A DNA stretch of 64,000 nt. Source: Endotrypanum monterogeii (Eukaryota; Euglenozoa; Kinetoplastea; Trypanosomatida; Trypanosomatidae). Location of the stretch: the NCBI GenBank assembly GCA_000333855.2, contig CM007323.1, positions 301,670-365,669 on the forward strand. Reading direction: 5' to 3'. The first letter of the stretch is position 1. Each line of letters starts with the position of its first letter. The notes beneath the pieces are model-generated. The model saw only the letters and a program-made list of their open reading frames with translations, ran no database searches and was not told the origin of the DNA. Below are positions 10,799-21,538 of this stretch, piece by piece. The translations under genes were made by a program, and so were the position numbers.

Positions 10799-10835
10799 CG
10801 TTACACGTCCGTCCGTTCGTCCGTACGACGACGTA

Positions 10836-10871
<36 letters not shown>
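10836..10871. repeat. (TA)n microsatellite right of the assembly gap
   Basis: An uninterrupted TA dinucleotide run of about 35 bases immediately follows a TACG-rich flank of the gap. Confidence 0.95.
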
Positions 10872-10878
<7 letters not shown>

Positions 10879-11490
10879 CGCGAGAGGTGTTGTAGATAGA
10901 CCCAACAGGCGCAGCACAACGAGAAAAATATATATCGACGAATCTGCGTTTGGCAGCGAAGTCAGCCATTTATGTTCGACTTCTGTGGAGTGTCGCAGAG
11001 GAGTGCGGAATGGTGTGTACGGTGGTGGCGGTGGCGAAGAGGAGGAGGGGAGGGTGCGGGAAGGATTCGTGATCAGCGGAGGTACAACAACAGGAATGAA
11101 AGAGAGAAAAAATGCTGCGCATTCGGGGAGGGAGGGAGGGGGAGGGGGCAGGGGAAAAAAAAACGCAGACGTGCAATCACAGGTGCAGTCGCAGATGGAG
11201 CTATAAGCTTGCGAGGGCAACGGTCACGAGACATGATCGCTGTTGTTGGAGGCTGTTGCTCTGCGCCTACGACCTCCGTCCCCCCACCTACTTTTTTCTC
11301 TGTGTGCTGTGCGTTTCGTTTTCGGGGGTTCGCGTGCGTCTCTCTCCACTATTTAATACAAATATATATATATATATATATATTTGTATATATATATATA
11401 TATCCATATATTTGTATTTAAATCAAAGCAGTCAGGGACGGAAGGGGTACCGCCGGACGTGTAGAGGGGGAGATATATGCGTTTTGTCCA

Positions 11491-14400
11491 TCAGATGTCG
11501 AGCGCTGCCGCATCGGCAGCTTCGTAGACTCGACGGAGCAAGTACACAAGGCGGGGGTCTTGCAGACTCCCAGGAACCACTAGCAGCTCCAGACGGCGCA
11601 GGAGGGCTAGAAGCCCGGCTAGGCCGAGGAAGCTTTCTTTGATCGACCCATCAGGCGTGTCCACGACAGCGGTGTCTTGGTTTTTATCCGCAGTGCCCCG
11701 CTCGTATTTAATCGGTATTCGAAGCAGCTCACAGAGAATCTCCAACACCATGTGAGGAAGCGTGCGCTGGAGGATCGCCTGGGTGGCGGCGGTCACCTCG
11801 CTGTTTTCATGTCCCACCGATGGCAATGTTGTCGTGTCCGCACCATCGTCGGTGTCTTGGCTGCCGTTCGAGTACGGCAGCAGCATCAGATCCGCCAAAC
11901 ACTCGCCTAGCACCTCACGCAGTCGAGTCTGCGATGCTGGCTCACCGCCGTGCTGCAGTGCTCGCCACCCGGTGCGGTACACCCGTGCTCCAAACAGAGA
12001 TGTTATGCGATGTCGCCGCTGCCAGCTGCTTGGCATGAGGACTAGCGCGTCCTCGCCCTCGCTCCCCGCGACGTCTCCAGACGACTGCGATGCCGACCGG
12101 GGCACCACACACTCGAAGAGCTGTTGGAGGTAGCCCAGCCACAGCCGCAGCAGACCGCGTGCTTGAAGGGTACAGCCGAAGACGCAGCTGTGCACGGTCG
12201 TCATGAGGCCGCGGAAGGAAGAGATGTCCGCTGAGGTGCAGAAGGTCCCTGTGCGGCCACCGAAATGGACCGCCTCTTCTTCACGCGCCATGCGGTGATG
12301 CTCTTCGAGCGCGGCACGCAGTCCATAAAGAGCGCGCCCGCAGCTGCGATAGGCACCCACTACCATCAGCAGCCCACAGGGTGCTGAAGCGAGAGAGGCC
12401 GAGGCCAGGCGACGGTGGCGATCAAGAGCCGCAATGAGGCACGCCTCTGCAGAGGCTGATGTCGCTTCGTCTCCGCTACATGGAAAAAGTGGGTCATCTT
12501 GGCGGCACTGCGCGTCGATCTCCACTCTTTCCTTGGCGAGGGCTGCTGCGCTCCTGTCTCGCAGCGCGTGTGGTGATCCTGCCTCCGAGGCACCATAGAG
12601 GTCCCACGGCGTGGCCACAGCAACGCTCTTAGATGATGACGCCTCTGATAGTTGTGGAGGCTCGGTAGCACCGAACCACGTTGCCATCTCTGCCACTGCT
12701 GCCGCAGTATCGTCGGCTGATACTCGTTTGTTGTGACACGTGCAGTGGCGAAGACAGAGAGCGGCGTGCCGCTGTACCGTGATGTACAGCTCTTCCAAAC
12801 CCCACGGAGGTGAGACGAGGCCACTGACGAGGAGGAGGAGCACATCTCTGGCGGTGGCAGGGTTTGTCCACGTCGGGCATGCCTCCGGTGGTGCAGTGGA
12901 TGGAGGGGAAGGGTCCGTGCTACCTCCCCCGGCTTCACCATTGTCTTGTCGACTACCGAGCAGTACCATGAGTGGGAGGAGGTGGCAAGCGAGCAACGCT
13001 TCGTCCTCACGCGCCATTCGACCGCGCCGTTCTAGCTGCAACAGCACTCCATGTGCCAGCAACATCCACAGGCGCGTGTCGCGACTCAAAATACGCACGA
13101 GGGAGTTCCTGTAGGGTGGCGGTGTTGCCGCTGTGGTGGAGCCCCCTGCTGCAGACCGCAACGAGGGTGAGCCGTCGGGGTGTCCGTTCGATGGGTTCAT
13201 TAGGAGGCAGTAGAGTCGCTGCACGGTACGGGTGAACAGTCGCTGTCGTTCGGGACGTAGAACAAAAAAACAGCTCTGATCGTAGATCGCGTAAAAATTC
13301 TCTGCGACGTCGCCCAGCGCAGTCTCCCACCCGTCACCGCTCCCTGCGCTGCCCGAATCGGAAGGGATGTTGCTGTTCGCCGCTGCCGCGACCCCATTAC
13401 GAGAGCTGTGGACAATGTCGGCAAGTATCCCTGCAATGGTGTTGGCATCATTCCACGTATCTTTTTGCCCGACGTCATCACTGCAGGGCGGCGTTGCTGA
13501 CGAAGCGGTATGGGGCCGACTGCGCTCCAACGTCTGTTCCATGCAGTAGGAGGCGTCGGAGAAGGCCGCGGAGAGAAGCCTCCCACGACGCCGGCAGTTG
13601 TGCCTGAAGCTGTCTAGAAGGTGACCAGCCGCTACTTCAGTTGCGTCGCTCGCACCAATGGCGTCGCCAGCTTGCTCCACACCCGTGGTGCTCATCCATG
13701 ACGCCTCCTCGGGCACCTGTACACGCAGTAGAGTCGGGTATAACTGCCACAGATACACACCGGCTTGGGTGCGCAGTGCCGAGCATGAGGCCGCATGCAG
13801 AGGGTCCACAGCGGTAGCGCGTGCCTCCCGGAGGGTTTCTACGAGACACCGCGAAAAGGAGTCCTGCAGCGCCATTGCATTATGTGCCACCGTCTGCAGT
13901 ACGGAGGGCACTGTCTGGGTGGAGCTCTGTAGGCCGCCGCTGCGCAGGGCCAGAGCGGCTTCTCCGTAGACTCGCAGCGCATTGCGTAGCTCTGCCACGA
14001 AGACGCGGACTGTGCCCTCCAGGAGCCGTAGGTACAAAAGCTCGGTGGGGCAGGCTGGTGACACATCGGCTGACGACACTGGGGACGTACTCGCACGTGT
14101 CTCGACTGGGGTGTTCCTCTCGGCAGATTTTTTCCCCAGCTCAGCCATCACCGTTGTTTCCATCGAGGCGAGCAGTGTGTGACACCACAACCAATGCGTC
14201 TCGGACAGGGCGTGTTGCTTCACGTCTGCCGCGAGTCGCAGCCGCCGCCAGTGCTCCTGCTGCGTCGCTGTCATTCGACGCACGCCTGCCTTCAGCAGAT
14301 CTTCCTCCTCCAAAGCACGGGCCAGCATCTCGTTGGTGTAGAGATCGGCCCCGTAGTAACCGTAAAGAATATACCAACACCGCCAAACCAGGTGCGCCTG

Positions 14401-15984
14401 CTGTTGTGCGGCTGCACTCACAGCGGCACGTAAAGCTGTGAATGACCTCAACGCTGCGGTGTATGTGACACCGATGGGCGACGCGCTACATTGCGGAGGT
14501 TGCTCAACCCGAACGCGCTTCTCCGCCGGCTGCTCCTGCTGCTCCTCCTCCTCCGTCTTTATACCATTGTTCTTAGCACAGTCGGCGCGTGTCTCATGGA
14601 CAACACTGTTCTGTAGCGACTGGGCCACACGCTGCACGTCTGCCTCGGCTAACCGACTCGCCCACTCCGCCCACGCCGCCCTCGCGCGTCCAAGCAGGCG
14701 TACGATGTGGGTGGCGAGGAGGGTGTAGCCTCCATGACCAAGCACCATAAAAGACTGTGCTGCCTTCGCAAGGGTGCCTGTGAAGCACAGGAGTTCACCC
14801 GTGTGCAGATGTTGTTGATCCTCTAAAGCCATCCGCCGCTCGCGTAGCGTCTCCAGCGTCGGTGCGGCAGATGAGGAGGTCGCTGACCCGTCCGCCACCA
14901 ACTCGACAAGGTCGTCCGTCCAAGATTTTTCCTTGTGCAGTGCTTCGCGCATGCTGGCCGTGCCGAGGGCACCTAGAAGTTCGTGCATGGTGACAGAGCC
15001 GTTACGTTCAAGAGCGGCCGCGATGGACGGGGAGGCTGAGGATGGTGGCGTCGGGTCCCTCGCCGTTGCCGTCTTTCCGGCAGAGGGCGAGGCGACAGTG
15101 CGTTGCTGTGTCCACTGCGTGTACATGGGGACAAGCAGGTAGCGCAGCCACAGCAACGGGGCATCTTGTACAAGATGATTGGCGAGGGTAGTCATTGGCG
15201 CCTCAGCCGACGAAGCCAGGTGTGGCTGGGGTGTATGGGGACCTTGGTGAAGTGGCAGGTGAAGCTGCAGTGATTCTAGTGCCTGCTGCATCATCATCGT
15301 CCAGCTAGGTGATGCCATCTGAATGGGTGCTTCGTTCTCACTCACCGAGTGCCCCGCCTCCTCCACTCCTTTTGTCGTTGTACTGCAGAAACTTGCCCGC
15401 GGGTCGAGATGTAATGTTTCACGGCCGCATGGTTGGGAAACACTTACCCCCTCGGTGTGCACACCCTTCGTCTCTTCGTGCGCACATCCTACGGTGGCCA
15501 CTGGATACGAGTGGGTGGCACCGGTCGATCCACAACGGCCGGACTCCGTCACCATCACCACCTCATCACCATCCCCTTCCTCCTCGTCGTCGCTCAAGCG
15601 CACCCACTGCTGCAACATCCAAGGCGGGTAGTCTCCCCCCCAGAGGAGCCCTGTCGTCTCTGCGATGAAGCGCGCGTGTGGCTCAGGCTTGGGTGCCTCC
15701 CCAGCTGCCGAAGACGACGTGGATGTCTGTGACAACGATGCTGTTGCAGTGGACATCCATGCTGTCGAGTCAATGGCAGACCACAACAGCTGCAGCTCCG
15801 ATATTTCCGTATTCTTCGAAGCAACGTCCGATCCCTTGGAAGCGATGCGCTGGAGGCGTGCTACGAGACTCATCGCTGCTGCGGTTGAAGACGGTGTGGC
15901 AGCGGCAGCGGTGGCACGTGTCTCGCCAGGCGCGGTTGGCCCCCCAGATAGCGGGGAGTTCACAAGTGATCTGCTGCCCATCAT
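11491..15984 (-). CDS. large helical protein, unknown function
   Basis: The frame encodes 1497 residues from the ATG at 15984. The open frame extends eight codons further only through a GTG. The chain is predominantly alpha-helical, Leu/Ala-rich and rich in Trp/Leu patches (for example LLRLWLGYLQQLFE), with short acidic and Ser/Thr-rich linkers. There is no signal peptide, no membrane segment and no catalytic motif that I recognise. The pattern would fit an alpha-solenoid or scaffold subunit of a complex, but no family can be assigned. A polypyrimidine tract with an AG acceptor at 16181 gives a 5' UTR of about 200 nt and supports this start. Confidence 0.85.
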   Translation of the reverse strand: MMGSRSLVNSPLSGGPTAPGETRATAAAATPSSTAAAMSLVARLQRIASKGSDVASKNTEISELQLLWSAIDSTAWMSTATASLSQTSTSSSAAGEAPKPEPHARFIAETTGLLWGGDYPPWMLQQWVRLSDDEEEGDGDEVVMVTESGRCGSTGATHSYPVATVGCAHEETKGVHTEGVSVSQPCGRETLHLDPRASFCSTTTKGVEEAGHSVSENEAPIQMASPSWTMMMQQALESLQLHLPLHQGPHTPQPHLASSAEAPMTTLANHLVQDAPLLWLRYLLVPMYTQWTQQRTVASPSAGKTATARDPTPPSSASPSIAAALERNGSVTMHELLGALGTASMREALHKEKSWTDDLVELVADGSATSSSAAPTLETLRERRMALEDQQHLHTGELLCFTGTLAKAAQSFMVLGHGGYTLLATHIVRLLGRARAAWAEWASRLAEADVQRVAQSLQNSVVHETRADCAKNNGIKTEEEEQQEQPAEKRVRVEQPPQCSASPIGVTYTAALRSFTALRAAVSAAAQQQAHLVWRCWYILYGYYGADLYTNEMLARALEEEDLLKAGVRRMTATQQEHWRRLRLAADVKQHALSETHWLWCHTLLASMETTVMAELGKKSAERNTPVETRASTSPVSSADVSPACPTELLYLRLLEGTVRVFVAELRNALRVYGEAALALRSGGLQSSTQTVPSVLQTVAHNAMALQDSFSRCLVETLREARATAVDPLHAASCSALRTQAGVYLWQLYPTLLRVQVPEEASWMSTTGVEQAGDAIGASDATEVAAGHLLDSFRHNCRRRGRLLSAAFSDASYCMEQTLERSRPHTASSATPPCSDDVGQKDTWNDANTIAGILADIVHSSRNGVAAAANSNIPSDSGSAGSGDGWETALGDVAENFYAIYDQSCFFVLRPERQRLFTRTVQRLYCLLMNPSNGHPDGSPSLRSAAGGSTTAATPPPYRNSLVRILSRDTRLWMLLAHGVLLQLERRGRMAREDEALLACHLLPLMVLLGSRQDNGEAGGGSTDPSPPSTAPPEACPTWTNPATARDVLLLLVSGLVSPPWGLEELYITVQRHAALCLRHCTCHNKRVSADDTAAAVAEMATWFGATEPPQLSEASSSKSVAVATPWDLYGASEAGSPHALRDRSAAALAKERVEIDAQCRQDDPLFPCSGDEATSASAEACLIAALDRHRRLASASLASAPCGLLMVVGAYRSCGRALYGLRAALEEHHRMAREEEAVHFGGRTGTFCTSADISSFRGLMTTVHSCVFGCTLQARGLLRLWLGYLQQLFECVVPRSASQSSGDVAGSEGEDALVLMPSSWQRRHRITSLFGARVYRTGWRALQHGGEPASQTRLREVLGECLADLMLLPYSNGSQDTDDGADTTTLPSVGHENSEVTAATQAILQRTLPHMVLEILCELLRIPIKYERGTADKNQDTAVVDTPDGSIKESFLGLAGLLALLRRLELLVVPGSLQDPRLVYLLRRVYEAADAAALDI

Positions 15985-16680
15985 GAAGCGGTTCTTTATC
16001 CACCACACTGCAAAGTGGTCAGGCGAGCTAGGCGTATCCGTGGACGTTTGAAAGGAGTGGAAATTTTCTCAGTCGAGCAACACTTGATGCAAATACATCT
16101 ATGAGGAATGCCCACGGCCGGTGGTGGACGTTCGAGCGTCCAGCAGATGTGTGTGGATGTGTGCTCGTGCTTGTATAAAACTTGGGAAAAGGAGGAGGGA
16201 GAAGTGGACGAGCGTGGGGGTCAGAGGCACATACCTGCCGTTGCCCTTGTTGGCTATGATATGGTGATGAGCAGAGGTGGGAGGGGGGGGGAGACGGGAG
16301 CCGTGATGATGTTCCTTCCCTCTTCTTCTCTCCACCATGTTTGTCCCCTTCATTCAAATTCTCTCGATCAAAACACACACACACACACACATGCACGTAC
16401 GAATATGCGAAGTTGCACAGAGAAGACACCGCATCGCTGGGGTGTGTGGTAGCGTGTACACGGTATTGCGCTGCAGCTGACCGCGAAGTTGGCCATACAT
16501 GTGGGAGCATACCAATTCCTGCATTGGTGGTACATCGATGTACCGTCGTTTTTTTTTTTGTGTGTGTGATGTCTATGAGTGGTTCTATTTCATGCTCGGC
16601 ATGACAATACGTGGCGCCGCCTCCCTCATCCCCCACCCCGAGGGAACAGGAGGGAGAGGCGTATCGACCACCAGATGGGG
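15985..16680. other. 696 bp intergenic spacer
   Basis: It contains the 5' UTR of the gene to its left, a short (CA)n run at 16374-16391, a T run with (TG)n near 16549-16568, and the 3' UTR of the leucine-rich-repeat gene. No coding sequence is supportable. Confidence 0.75.
16181..16228 (-). promoter_or_regulatory. predicted polypyrimidine tract and spliced-leader acceptor
   Basis: The minus strand reads as a C/T-rich run (plus strand purines 16185-16228). The first AG after it is plus-strand ct at 16181-16182. It serves the 1497-residue gene. Confidence 0.5.
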
Positions 16681-19600
16681 TTAGGATTCGCCACGCAGAC
16701 TTTCTTTTAACTGATCCACGTATTGCTGGAGTAGCTTTTCACGGCCATCACCCACGAGGAGCGCCACATACCGCAGGCACGTCTTTGCGTCGCCCATAAG
16801 GTGAACCTGCCGCAGTACGTCGGAACGTTCCGCGACCTCGCGTGCCCACGACCGCGTGTTGGCCTCCGTATTTCCTTGACGATGAGCGACGACCTGCATG
16901 CTGCGATCCGCCTCACCCTCGAGTTCCGCTTTGCTAAAGCCGTAGTATACGACCACATCCATCGGCACGTAGGTGTCCTGGAGCATACCACTGTCCTGCA
17001 GAATCTGCACACATCGGCGCCTCTCCTGCAGGTATGTGGGTGGTAACTCCCGACTGGATTCGGGCAAGGGCATGTTCCGCTGTCGCTGTGCCACAAGAAG
17101 GTCGACGAGGGTCTGCAGTGCCTCCTGCAGGGCTTTCGTATCGTCGTGAAGCTGCTGCGTCCATGTCACAACGCGTGAACGCTGAGCACCGTCAATGTGC
17201 AGCGGCCTCATGGAGGGGCTTTTCACACGCGAGGACGAAGGTGGCGGAGCGCTGCAGGAGGCATTATCGCCCACGCTGCCACCGCGGGCCACGCGCGATG
17301 CTGCTGCCGTTACAGAGGTTGACCTCGACTGACTCAGTGTCTTCCGATCGTGGACGCTCGCGTGCGATGATGTGCGTTGGTAGCGCTCCAACTTCCACGC
17401 TTGCTCTGTGCCCCTCCCTCCACCGCGTGAGGAGAGACTAGGGCTGCGGCTCCCCTGGTAGACCGCGGTCATCTCCACCTCTGTCGGGTCTTGGTAGTCC
17501 GGCGAAGTGGGGTAGCAGTGCGCTTGCGCGCCGGGGCTTCGAACTTTTTGCGTCCTTGGCGGTGCTGCGCGCGGGTGCTCAGAATGCGGCGCTGCCTTTG
17601 AGCGATGTAGGCAATTGACATCATCGAGAAGGGTTGCGGTGGTGTTCAGTGACGTCGTTGGACGCCCCCGTGGGTCTTTGGTGATGGGGGAACACTCGAT
17701 CTCTGCCTCTTCCGGAAGGAGCCATGACTGGTGCTCCGCAATGTGCAGCGCTGCGTAAGAGCGGCTGTCGCCTTGCACGGCGCCTGTGGACCAAGGTTGC
17801 TCCGATTGAACTGCGTAGTGAGTTGCCGGCGCAGCCTCGCTGGAGCCGCGGTGCGTGCGGCGCGCGGGCAAACCACGCGTTACCCCAGCAGGGCCGTGAC
17901 GAGGGGCTGCACCGCTGGCAGTCGAACTTGGCGCGCGCCCGGTGCTCACTGCACGGCGCCGCGGTGCCTCTTGATGTTCCGGTGCGGGCCTTGAAGAGGT
18001 TTGCGTCACTGTTGGTGGTGGTGGTGGCGGCGGCTTCGCTGATAAGGCCCGCCGTAGTCGCGGTGTGCGTGGCGTGTATTGGCGAAGGAGCTCGGCTTCC
18101 GCTTCCTTCTCAGGAGCTTCCTCTATTGCCGCGCACTGTTGCTTCTCCGGTGAGATAGTAGTGTAGCCCATCACGTCTGCAAGCGGGTTCTCGATCAGCT
18201 CCGGGTGTGCCACTCCTCCGTACGAGTTGCGCTCTACTGCGGCTCGGCGCGTATTCGAGTCGCTCGCAGTCGCACCGGCCGTGTCACTGTCACTGCCGCC
18301 ACCAGCACATGGTGGCGCACTGTGGTCCCTCGACAGCAACTGCTGCTGCACTGTCGTCATGCGGCGGACTATAGTATCCTCCAGGTACTTACGGGACTGA
18401 TCCGCCAAGTGCTTGACAACGGCCCCCCGTAGAGGCCGCCCGTTGGTCGTCGGTCGCTGTTTTCGCTCCGCCGGTGCCTGTGCCTCCTCTCCTTTCCGGG
18501 ACTGCGCCAGCTGCTGGGCTGCGTGTCGGCTGCGCAACGAGTCGCCGTAACCACTGGAGGTGGTTACACCGCGCGTTAGCATGTGCAGGAGGTTCATCGA
18601 ACGCTCGTCTGACGCGGTGGTGTCACCGTCGGCAAACGGTACTACTGGTCGATGGCCATCACGTCGCCTGGACGTGAATGCAAATGATGACATGGCGGAA
18701 CCGTCGACAGAGGCGTGGCTACCGGTCATGCCCGCCGGTGACATCAGCTGCGATGATGCGGCAGCGTTGCTGTCACCTCGGGGCATCTCAGCGCGCGCGA
18801 ACGGCTTCGTGCTGTCAATCATGTGGGGCTGTCGATCCCAGTTGCGCTTGGCGAGGGCTCGGTTTGCCAGCGACGAGTTCCCCAGGCGATGCCCATCGAT
18901 CACGAGAAGCGTGGGGCAGAGGTTGCGAAGCACAGCCATGAAGCCGGGCTTGCTTGACTTCATGATAGGATTACCGCGCAGTAGCAAGTGTCGCAGCGCG
19001 GAACATAGTGACAGCATCCGCAAGGATGCTTGAGAGCGAAGCTTATTAAACGTGAGGTCGAGCGTCTCCAGCAGTACGAGGTGAGCGACGCCGTCGACGG
19101 CGGTGATGTTGTTGTGCCCCAGGAAAAGATGTGCCACGCTGAGATTTTTCTCAAGCCCACGGATGACCTGCAAACAATTGCGGCGCGCGTTGAGGACTGT
19201 TAGCATACTGCACCCCTGCAGCCCATTCAGGTTCGTCAGTCTGTTGACGCTGACGTCGAGACGCAGCAGCGTTGTCGGCAGTGCACAGAGGGCCGTCAGG
19301 TGGTTTCGGCTGAGGTTGAGCACTGTGATGGCGTTGTATGTCGTCCCGCCGAGGAGCGCCGCCGGAAGCATCGCACTCGTTGCCGCGTCCACGCTGCCCC
19401 TCCCCTTCGTCGACGCCGATTCCCGCATCTGCTGCTCAGCGGCACTCTCGTAAGCCTCCAGAACGTGCCACACGTTGCAGGCACCCCCAAACATGTGTGC
19501 CTGGCGCAGCGCGCCATCCCGGGTCATGAGTGCCGAGAGGTCCAATACACTGTCCAGCACGGGACTAAGATTTGCGGTCACGTCAATTTGATCGTTAGGG

Positions 19601-20883
19601 TCCTCAAACGGTTCTCGGGATGCCACACGGGCGGCTCCGGGTGTGGGTCCGCCTCCTGCATCGCCCGTGGGGTGTGTAGACACGGGTGCCTCGGTCTCTG
19701 TGGGGCTCACAGCGCGCGGTGATGGGCTGCGACCGGAAACGGCAGCCAATGACGAGCGACCGCCGCCGCCTCCACCGCCGCCGCTGGTAGCTTTTTCGGC
19801 GGAAGAGGTCTGTGCGGGGGATATTGGGGAAGACTTTGTCGCCACAAAAGTATTCCTTCCGGTGACAACAATGGAGCCACTACCACCACCAGCAGTTGCC
19901 TCCTGGTCGACCCCGTCTTCTGCCGCCGCAGGGGCGTTCCTGGCTGAGGAGGACACCACTGTGGTTGGGGATGACGACGGAGCCAGTGCCATCGGCGCTG
20001 TTGTAGAGCGCCCAAACAGCTCTTCGCGGCGCTTTTGGAGGGCTTCGGCGCTGCCGCTCGCGTAGCTGCGCAGCGATGCCGAGACGGAGGCGCCGTCTAG
20101 CGACGGTGATCGCTGACGAGGTGGTCGCGCATCCGTTGTATGTGTCGCCAGCGACGAGGCCTGCCACTCCATTCCGTGGCTGGTTTGTTTCCTGTGCCGA
20201 TCACCCCTCAAATGCAGCTGGTTCAGTCCAAGACTTGCGGTGCTTGAACCTTCGGATGCTTTGACAGCGCCACCGCGGCGCGGTTGATTGCGCCGGGGCT
20301 GAGCAAGCTCGTGCGAGAAGTGGGTGCTCAGGGAAGACGATGGGACGCTGGCCTCGCGACTCCGACCACTGCTGTGCATGGCGCGCACATCGTCGGTCAG
20401 TATCACATCACACGAAACCTCAGATGCAGCGTGCAGCAGACTCGAGAGCGTTTCCGATGAAAAATAATTCGCAGATACGTCCAACAGCGCGAGTCGTTGG
20501 CAGCCCAGCAGAAGCAGCTCGAGATGGCGCAGCACGCGATCTGTTAGACCGCACCGCCGCCAGATCACCTGTAGCTCACGTACGAAATCAGGCTCTCGTC
20601 GAAGCGGTGTCCCTCCCATCTTCAGAAGAGACTCGCAGAGCGCCACCACAGGTTTGTCGCCCAGCTTCAGGTTCGTCATGTCAATCACAAGAACAGTCGA
20701 CGGCATCGCTTTTTGGCCATCACGGTTGCCACGGGTGTCGTCAGTGACACTGGACGTTGGCACGTAGCTACAGTAGGTGTGAAGCTTCTCTGCCCAAGTC
20801 TCCGCGTCGGAGACACCTTGGCGTCGCAGCTCCGTGATGAAGAGCGCCTCTAGCCGCCGCGAAAATTCAGCGTGTGTGGACAT
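16681..20883 (-). CDS. SDS22-like leucine-rich-repeat protein
   Basis: The frame encodes 1400 residues from the ATG at 20883 (MSTHAEFSRRLEALF). The open frame reaches 21228, but those extra 115 residues are Pro-rich and HTHTYTHTRAR-like low complexity. They lie upstream of a polypyrimidine tract and AG at 21069, so I treat them as untranslated leader. Residues ~514-640 hold about five leucine-rich repeats of the 22-residue SDS22 type (LNLSRNHLTAL, LDVSVNRLTNLNGL, LFLGHNNITAVDG, LDLTFNKL, LLLRGNPI). A degenerate RNase-inhibitor-like repeat region lies near residues 40-120. The long C-terminal half is Ser/Arg/Pro-rich and probably disordered, ending in a helical segment. SDS22-type LRR proteins with such tails are often flagellar or basal-body scaffolds; that role is inference. 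Confidence 0.88.
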   Translation of the reverse strand: MSTHAEFSRRLEALFITELRRQGVSDAETWAEKLHTYCSYVPTSSVTDDTRGNRDGQKAMPSTVLVIDMTNLKLGDKPVVALCESLLKMGGTPLRREPDFVRELQVIWRRCGLTDRVLRHLELLLLGCQRLALLDVSANYFSSETLSSLLHAASEVSCDVILTDDVRAMHSSGRSREASVPSSSLSTHFSHELAQPRRNQPRRGGAVKASEGSSTASLGLNQLHLRGDRHRKQTSHGMEWQASSLATHTTDARPPRQRSPSLDGASVSASLRSYASGSAEALQKRREELFGRSTTAPMALAPSSSPTTVVSSSARNAPAAAEDGVDQEATAGGGSGSIVVTGRNTFVATKSSPISPAQTSSAEKATSGGGGGGGGRSSLAAVSGRSPSPRAVSPTETEAPVSTHPTGDAGGGPTPGAARVASREPFEDPNDQIDVTANLSPVLDSVLDLSALMTRDGALRQAHMFGGACNVWHVLEAYESAAEQQMRESASTKGRGSVDAATSAMLPAALLGGTTYNAITVLNLSRNHLTALCALPTTLLRLDVSVNRLTNLNGLQGCSMLTVLNARRNCLQVIRGLEKNLSVAHLFLGHNNITAVDGVAHLVLLETLDLTFNKLRSQASLRMLSLCSALRHLLLRGNPIMKSSKPGFMAVLRNLCPTLLVIDGHRLGNSSLANRALAKRNWDRQPHMIDSTKPFARAEMPRGDSNAAASSQLMSPAGMTGSHASVDGSAMSSFAFTSRRRDGHRPVVPFADGDTTASDERSMNLLHMLTRGVTTSSGYGDSLRSRHAAQQLAQSRKGEEAQAPAERKQRPTTNGRPLRGAVVKHLADQSRKYLEDTIVRRMTTVQQQLLSRDHSAPPCAGGGSDSDTAGATASDSNTRRAAVERNSYGGVAHPELIENPLADVMGYTTISPEKQQCAAIEEAPEKEAEAELLRQYTPRTPRLRRALSAKPPPPPPPTVTQTSSRPAPEHQEAPRRRAVSTGRAPSSTASGAAPRHGPAGVTRGLPARRTHRGSSEAAPATHYAVQSEQPWSTGAVQGDSRSYAALHIAEHQSWLLPEEAEIECSPITKDPRGRPTTSLNTTATLLDDVNCLHRSKAAPHSEHPRAAPPRTQKVRSPGAQAHCYPTSPDYQDPTEVEMTAVYQGSRSPSLSSRGGGRGTEQAWKLERYQRTSSHASVHDRKTLSQSRSTSVTAAASRVARGGSVGDNASCSAPPPSSSRVKSPSMRPLHIDGAQRSRVVTWTQQLHDDTKALQEALQTLVDLLVAQRQRNMPLPESSRELPPTYLQERRRCVQILQDSGMLQDTYVPMDVVVYYGFSKAELEGEADRSMQVVAHRQGNTEANTRSWAREVAERSDVLRQVHLMGDAKTCLRYVALLVGDGREKLLQQYVDQLKESLRGES

Positions 20884-21538
20884 TCGTGCGAAGACACCGC
20901 CGCCGCCGAACGGAGGCGGGATAGAAATGGTGCGCGCGCGCGTATGTGTGTATGTGTGTGTATCTACACAATTATGTGTCTGTGCGTGTGTGCGTGGGTG
21001 TTGGTAGGAGGGCTGGCGATGTGCATATACCGACGCGATTCTGCACACGTACAAGTCTATGATTCCGTCTATCAAGAATGGCGGGGGGGGGAGCGAAGAA
21101 AGCAGTATGAGGAGAGGAGGAGGAGGGGCCGACCGCTTAGCAGATATTCCTTCTTGTGTTTTGCCTTCGATTGTGTTCGACAACGGCTGCTGTGATATGT
21201 CGACGGCTGCTGGGTCCGTATCAGCCACAGCAAAAAGTATGGAATGAGGAAGAAAATGATGGAGGATGCAGTATGAGGAGAGGTGTGGATGGGTGGGTGG
21301 CGGGGACGGTGGGGAAGTCTCCCTATAGGCGTCTTCTCATTACCCCAAGGGGAACACGAGTCAGTCCCACCTCAGTCATTGTGGGGCACGTCAGTCGTCA
21401 TATGGACGTTCATATTTGGAGAAGAGTCTGATTCTCATGACAGTGTCAGTAGGGTGATGTGTATGAATTGTGTGCGTGGAAGGGTAACCGATAATGGAGT
21501 GCAGTGGTTGAGTAGGCCCCCCCCTCCCCCTCCTCGGA
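20884..21538. other. 655 bp intergenic spacer
   Basis: It contains the LRR gene leader with a (TG)n-rich stretch at 20940-21000, its polypyrimidine tract, and G/A-rich sequence from the 3' UTR of the 2022-residue gene. No gene is seen. Confidence 0.75.
21069..21128 (-). promoter_or_regulatory. polypyrimidine tract and spliced-leader acceptor that decides the LRR start
   Basis: Plus-strand purines at 21082-21128 read as CCTCC/TCTCC-rich pyrimidines on the minus strand. The first AG below is at 21069-21070. Any start above this point, including the ATG at 21228, would be removed by trans-splicing; the ATG at 20883 would follow a ~185 nt leader. Confidence 0.55.

Larger units (their letters stand above)
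9888..11490. other. 1.6 kb intergenic spacer with AT microsatellites and an assembly gap
   Basis: No gene is visible. The spacer holds a CA-rich run near 10060-10085, (TA)n tracts near 10164-10191, 10413-10440, 10836-10871 and 11361-11404, a purine-rich run near 11035-11160, and a 273-base gap. It would contain the 5' UTR of the 2122-residue gene and the 3' UTR of the 1497-residue gene. Confidence 0.8.

Noticed and set aside
20884..21228. 115-residue N-terminal extension of the LRR protein from an in-frame ATG
   Set aside because: The extension is (CA)n and poly-Pro low complexity and begins upstream of the polypyrimidine tract and AG acceptor at 21069.
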